The notes under the pieces were generated by a model. The model was not told where the DNA came from and did not search any database. It saw nothing but the letters and a program-made list of their open reading frames with translations. DNA of 64,000 bases from Eretmocerus hayati (Eukaryota; Arthropoda; Insecta; Hymenoptera; Aphelinidae). Shown piece after piece: positions 60,206 to 64,000 of this stretch. Position 1 is the stretch's first letter; each line of letters starts with the position of its first letter. The DNA lies in NCBI GenBank assembly GCA_029851415.1, contig CM056744.1, forward strand, positions 116,530,838 through 116,594,837. Reading direction: 5' to 3'. Made by a program: the position numbers and the translations under genes.

Positions 60206-61942
60206 ATACAGATGGCAGCAAAAGTGAAAACTCTTCCTCTGTTGGAATCTCGTGTATTTGCCCATCCCTGAACCTATCCATAAAGAAAAGCATTGATAAA
60301 ATCGCCTCTATTTTCAGTGCAGAAAGCATAGCCATCAATATTGCCCTCGACATAGCTTTAGACAATTTAGATAAGGATATAATCATTTTGACTGACTCGC
60401 CTAGCGTTCTACAAGCCTTCAGCAGTAACCAAATCAACATTAAAGTTAGTCCCATTATTTACGAAATCAAAAGGAAGTACTTAGAGTTTTGCAGTAGAAC
60501 AAGCTGTACAATCGAGTTATACTGGATACCTTCACATGTCGGCATTATTGGCAATGAATTAGCTGATAGTGCAGCTAAAGAAGCTAGCCTGTTAATAACA
60601 GATCCTTGTATGAATAGTTGCATACCGTATACTGATCTCCGTCGCATATTCAAGAGTTCAATGTTCGTTAACACACATAGCTTCATTGACAAGTTTGCAG
60701 GAGAAAAAGGGAAATTGTATTTTCAAACCTACTATAAACTAGAGTCGAAACCTTGGTTCCACAGTCTAATTCTTCCCCGAGATCTGATCGTCATGATTAA
60801 TCGTTGCAGATCTGGTCATTATAATTTGGCAGCTTCTTTAGCTAGAGTCAATCTCGTAGATAGTGCAAGATGCCGATGTAATGAGAGTGATGAGGACCTC
60901 GACCATGTTATCTGGCGATGCTCATTGTATGATGAACAGCGTGTAGATCTAATAAAGCGACTGAAGAGTTTGTCTGTACAACTTCCCATGAAAATGTCAA
61001 TAATACTGTACGAGCCCCACGTTGATGCATGTAGATTTGTACTGCAATTTTTGCATTCATGCGAATTGATTTTGTAACTACAGAACTTACAGTTAAGGTA
61101 TTTTTGTATTTATTCTTAAGGCTAATAAATCTTGTAATGGATTTCTAAAGCTTAATAATAAAAAAAAAAAAAAACCTCTCAACCTCTTGGTTGAATTTTC
61201 AACCGGTGATATAATTCCGAGTCACATCGATCAGAAATTTAGGTTGAGCAACGTTTTGATGATGATCGTATCCGGATTGGTGACCGCCGATCCGGATCTA
61301 CCACGCCTAGGTCGCGTGAATAACACTTCGACCCAATTACTATACGGGTATAATTAAGCGTCTATATTCGTTGGTATAATGAAGCAAACCCGTGAGATTG
61401 GTGAACGGTGCTCTCCGGACGAAATGTTTGGGTTAGAAAAACAAGTTTTTCCATGTTTTCTGGTAAATATATAGGAAAAAAAGTGGTCATCCGAGCCTTT
61501 CTGGTTTGAATTTCAGGTTAAACGACGTTTTCGCGATTCTTCTCCGGATGGGTGAGCACCCGTCTTAGTTTACGAAGCCTGTGACTTGTTTGGGAATAGG
61601 AATGGCAATCGCAAGATGAGCGGTCACCAATCCGTATACGAATCGAGGAAACGATGCCTAACCTGGTTTGTTTTCCGAAAAAGCTCGCACGGCTGCCACT
61701 GGTGTTTTTACTATTTCTTTACAAAGAAACATGGAGGAACTTGTTCTTCTGACCCAAGAATGTCGTCCAGAGGCATCCACAAGTACACTTCTTAAGAGTC
61801 GCATATTCATAACCATACTCACAGCTGTCAACGAACCAGCTGGTTGAATATTCAACAACTTGAATGAATTTCAATCTGGTGTAGTTTTGATTCAACCAAC
61901 TGGTTGAAGTTTTTTGAATGAATTTCTCATATCAGGGTAGAT

Positions 61943-62337
61943 CCACCTTTGCATATTAGATACAATGTCATGTTTGCTTTAGATAATTTCCAAGTCTTAT
62001 TGATTACTTATCTCCACATCAGCGTAAATTTTGATAGCTTGACCTCACACGTGCTATTGGATCGGAACATACTTTGCTTAATATCTACGAAATCAAGAAT
62101 CCAAGAAAAATCAGCTTGAACCCGATATGTGGTTCCATTCAACACTAGTCAAAGAACATTTGGTCAAATATCAGCTAGAATGACTTCGTATTGAATGATT
62201 TGAATGCTAGCGCTGCACGCGTTATGTTTCGTATGAATACCTATTTTGAATTTTACCTCTATTTTGAATTTTCGTATCAAGCACTTACCGAAAGATTAGT
62301 CTTGGTGATCAGATAGTGACGATCGAATAACGGTAAA
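61943..62337. promoter_or_regulatory. Upstream region of the serine protease gene
   Basis: Intergenic AT-rich sequence between the CAACC element and the protease ATG. It presumably holds the promoter. No clear TATA or initiator could be chosen. Confidence 0.3.
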
Positions 62338-63589
62338 ATGAACTTTGTAGGTTTCCTACTTTTGATAGTTTATGCAAGCGCTCAACATCTTAAAGACAAA
62401 CACTCTTCCGAGGAGTTGAGAAAAACTCTTGTTTCGGCAGATGATTCCTACAGTATACAAACAGATATCGCAGAAGATTTATCATACGTCGTGAGTTCAA
62501 TACTCCTTTGGGAGTAGGGAATTTATTGATTTTTCATAACTAATGCATTTACCTATCCCATCATTTTTTTAGTTACGACTTTCGATAAATTATCAGTCTA
62601 GTGAACACTTATTATTGCATTCCAGGCCCAGCTTTTGAATCCCTTAGGCTTTTTAGGATGTTTAGCTGTGATTCTATCTGAAGATTGGCTAATCACAGCT
62701 GCACATTGTGTGCACGAGAGGTATTTGTCCAAACAAAATATCATAGTGAAATTCATTTATTCTTTCACCTTTGCTCGTTTGAATGATGTATTTATGGGAA
62801 CTGAAGACTCTGAAATTTCAAAACTCAACAGGGATAAAGAGATGATGAAGATTGTAACCGGGACAACAATTCGTGGATTCAATGGACCAATATCTTCCAT
62901 TGAGAAAATTGTGTATCACGAATACGATCCTTGCACAAAAGAGAACGATATTGCGCTAATAAAGGTAAGATACAAGAAATCACCACTCATCCAAATTTAT
63001 TTTGATAAATATTCAAGCCTCAAATGTGCACAACAGTTAAAGCAGTCCATAGAGATCAATGATAAACAAAGGCCCATACCAATAGCAAAAAGACCACCAG
63101 CCATTAGTGATAAGATGATCGTTACAAAACTCGATCAGAATAGCGTGAGTTATCTTTCTCTATTGATCATATTTCTCAAATTTGCCAATGGATATTATCA
63201 CCAATGTTGGCATCGAATTGATAAATTTATCATGTACACAGAACAACCATATTTCGAAATTGAAATCCGAAGAAGAGCTTATTAAGCAATTACCTCAGTG
63301 CCAGAGAGATATGGGAAATAAGAAATGTGGGTTGAAAGAATCACACAGTTCATGTTTGATCATTGGTCAGACATTTGATCATGCAACCCTTCAACACGGA
63401 GATTCGGGTGGTCCAGCTGTAATCAATGATCAATTAGTAGGCATAATTCGTTCTAGAAGATATAACAGAAACAAGACGAGATTCACGAATGTCTATATCA
63501 ATGTTTACGAGTATCGGAATTGGATCCACGAGACAACGGGAATTTCGTGCTCCAATTCTGTTTATTTGGGATGCTCGCTAATGAAGTGA
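62338..63589 (+). CDS. S1-family serine protease (chymotrypsin fold), 4 exons, atypical
   Basis: Exons 62338-62490, 62626-62964, 63037-63144 and 63242-63589 are all joined in phase 0 by GT-AG introns of 135, 72 and 97 bp, giving 315 residues. Residues 1-16 are a signal peptide (MNFVGFLLLIVYASAQ). The catalytic triad is present: His78 in ITAAHC, Asp159 in ENDIALIK and Ser255 in HGDSGGP. The usual R/K-IVGG activation site is absent: exon 2 begins AQLLNPLGFLGCLAV. The pocket position six before the Ser is Thr, not Asp, so trypsin-like cleavage is unlikely, and the Cys normally just before GDSGGP is missing. Intron 2 has no stop in frame and can be read through, but splicing it out gives the standard spacing NDIALIK followed by SIEINDKQRPIPIA. 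It is likely a secreted protease or protease-like protein, as found in insect venom, saliva or hemolymph. Confidence 0.9.
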
Positions 63590-63685
63590 GGATTCTTTTA
63601 TCGATTATTGCTCCGAATTAAAATTTGAATACCACTACTGATCGTCTCTGAGTATATTGAGATGATCTGATCCGATTATTGTTCT

Positions 63686-63691
63686 AATAAA
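63686..63691 (+). terminator. Poly(A) signal of the serine protease gene
   Basis: AATAAA lies 97 bp past the stop codon, before the next repeat begins. It is the nearest canonical cleavage and polyadenylation signal. Confidence 0.6.
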
Positions 63692-63739
63692 CGTGTGCTA
63701 CCAAAGTCATTCCTAGAATGCAATGTAGATAATGTCGGT

Positions 63740-64000
63740 GGTCTCGGAGGGAGTGATGAAGGAAATTCGCGCAGGATGGCATACGCCTATATGCTCCGCA
63801 CCCAAACTGAGGGTTCATGTTGTAGCCTCGGTCCCAGTCGATGAAATTGACTTCGCAAGGTGATTATTTTGAAAGAAATTTTCTTGGCTTTTCAATAAAA
63901 TTGGTTCCATGCATCCAAATTTAGGCGTATGCGCAGAAAACAGACGACTTTTGATCGCCTAGAATATAGATTTACAGAAAATAGCAAAAACAGGCATTAG
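63740..64000. mobile_element. Start of a third ATGAGTAATYCC-family foldback (runs off the window)
   Basis: From about 63840 to 64000 the sequence follows the centre-to-right arm of the element at 53701-55114 (markers GAAATTTTCTTGGCTTTT, GCGCAGAAAACAGACGA and TAGATTTACAGAAAATAGCA). The outer part is beyond the window end. Confidence 0.65.

Larger units (their letters stand above)
56948..61077 (+). pseudogene. Retrotransposon ORF2 (endonuclease-RT-RNase H), broken by two insertions
   Basis: Residues 1-230 form an AP-type endonuclease: GDFNAHN at 141 and SDHFPI at 214 are the catalytic and binding motifs. The RT follows with APGMDG, TQTGFRKGQSCTDNL, VFLDVSGAFDNV, GVPQGGVLSP and FADD (657-660, the catalytic aspartates). 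The frame is cut at codon 677 by the MITE at 58979-59307 and resumes at 59311 with a thumb-like WLLELGL-type segment. Frameshifts follow at a T-run near 59455 and again near 59600-59616. RNase H starts at YTDGSK (60205) after the hairpin insertion, with further motifs AESIAI, TDSPSVLQAF and SHVGIIGNELAD. A CRCNESDEDLDHVIWRC motif lies near the end. The stop is at 61075-61077. Confidence 0.9.
55382..61175 (+). mobile_element. Non-LTR retrotransposon (R1/I/LOA-like), full length but defective
   Basis: The element has a short 5' UTR, a gag-like ORF1, and ORF2 with an AP endonuclease, reverse transcriptase, RNase H and a C-terminal Cys/His motif. It also has an AATAAA at 61124-61129 and a poly(A) run at about 61159-61174. 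The 10-bp sequence CTCTCAACCT directly flanks it (55372-55381 and 61176-61185), giving a target-site duplication and exact borders of about 5.8 kb including inserts. RNase H after the RT places it among I, R1 or LOA-type clades. Two later insertions (58979-59307 and 60115-60201), one in-frame stop and several frameshifts make it inactive. Confidence 0.9.
55339..61942. mobile_element. CAACC-family element split by a retrotransposon
   Basis: The left remnant (55339-55381) reads GCACTCTAAGAATTTTGTTGAATTTCCAACC and aligns with the inverted right end of the 12-kb element (12470-12500). To the right of the retrotransposon come TTGGTTGAATTTTCAACC (61187) and, at 61830-61915, AACCAGCTGGTTGAAT and CAACCAACTGGTTGAAG, which match its other end. 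Between these, 61200-61830 holds inverted ATTGGTGACCGCC / GCGGTCACCAAT motifs. The outer right boundary is approximate. Confidence 0.5.

Noticed and set aside
1..64000. CRISPR arrays, bacterial operons, integrons or phage genes
   Set aside because: No spacer-repeat pattern, ribosome binding sites or operon layout; introns and element types point to a eukaryote.

Overview
The window looks like nuclear DNA of an arthropod, most likely an insect. It is AT-rich and gene-poor, with GT-AG introns, small secreted-protein genes built from short phase-1 exons, a non-LTR retrotransposon, and many short inverted-repeat DNA elements. No bacterial operon, plasmid or viral gene set is visible. I cannot name the species. 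Defensin-like peptides next to an S1 protease would fit a venom, saliva or immunity locus, for example of a parasitoid wasp, but that is inference.

Protein-coding content is small. Four genes for secreted cysteine-rich peptides lie between 17.4 and 36.4 kb. Genes A (17441-19564, +) and A' (35205-36441, -) are paralogues. Each has three exons (signal peptide, acidic pro-region, defensin-type domain with a long tail) and each encodes 155 residues. Genes B1 (27105-29465, +) and B2 (30167-30693, +) are a second pair with two exons and a tighter cysteine spacing like that of scorpion-type short toxins. A four-exon S1-family serine protease gene (62338-63589, +) closes the window. It keeps the His, Asp and Ser residues but lacks a normal activation site.

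The rest is mostly mobile or simple-sequence DNA. From left to right: a foldback with two 351-bp arms (684-1494); a degenerate 10-bp array (3946-4600); two small MITEs (4820-5356); G-rich, 14-bp and 10-bp arrays (8040-8713); a CAACC-family element holding a GGAT-type block (11954-12500); several foldbacks (13.1-13.9, 20.3-21.1, 24.7-25.2 kb); an exact 11 x 26-bp array (25841-26126); a 252-bp duplication inside the B1 intron; a MITE (30909-31221); a second 10-bp array (31655-32715); a tRNA-like SINE head (32.9 kb); a GC-rich hairpin block (39.3-39.56 kb); and a dense set of nested inverted-repeat elements from 42.0 to 55.1 kb.

A retrotransposon of about 5.8 kb (55382-61175, 10-bp target duplication, poly(A) tail) sits inside a CAACC-family element. 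It was itself hit by a 329-bp Harbinger-like MITE in the reverse transcriptase and by a 91-bp hairpin insertion at the start of RNase H. It also carries stops and frameshifts and is dead. The A/A'/B1/B2 peptide cluster is the best candidate for undescribed biology here.
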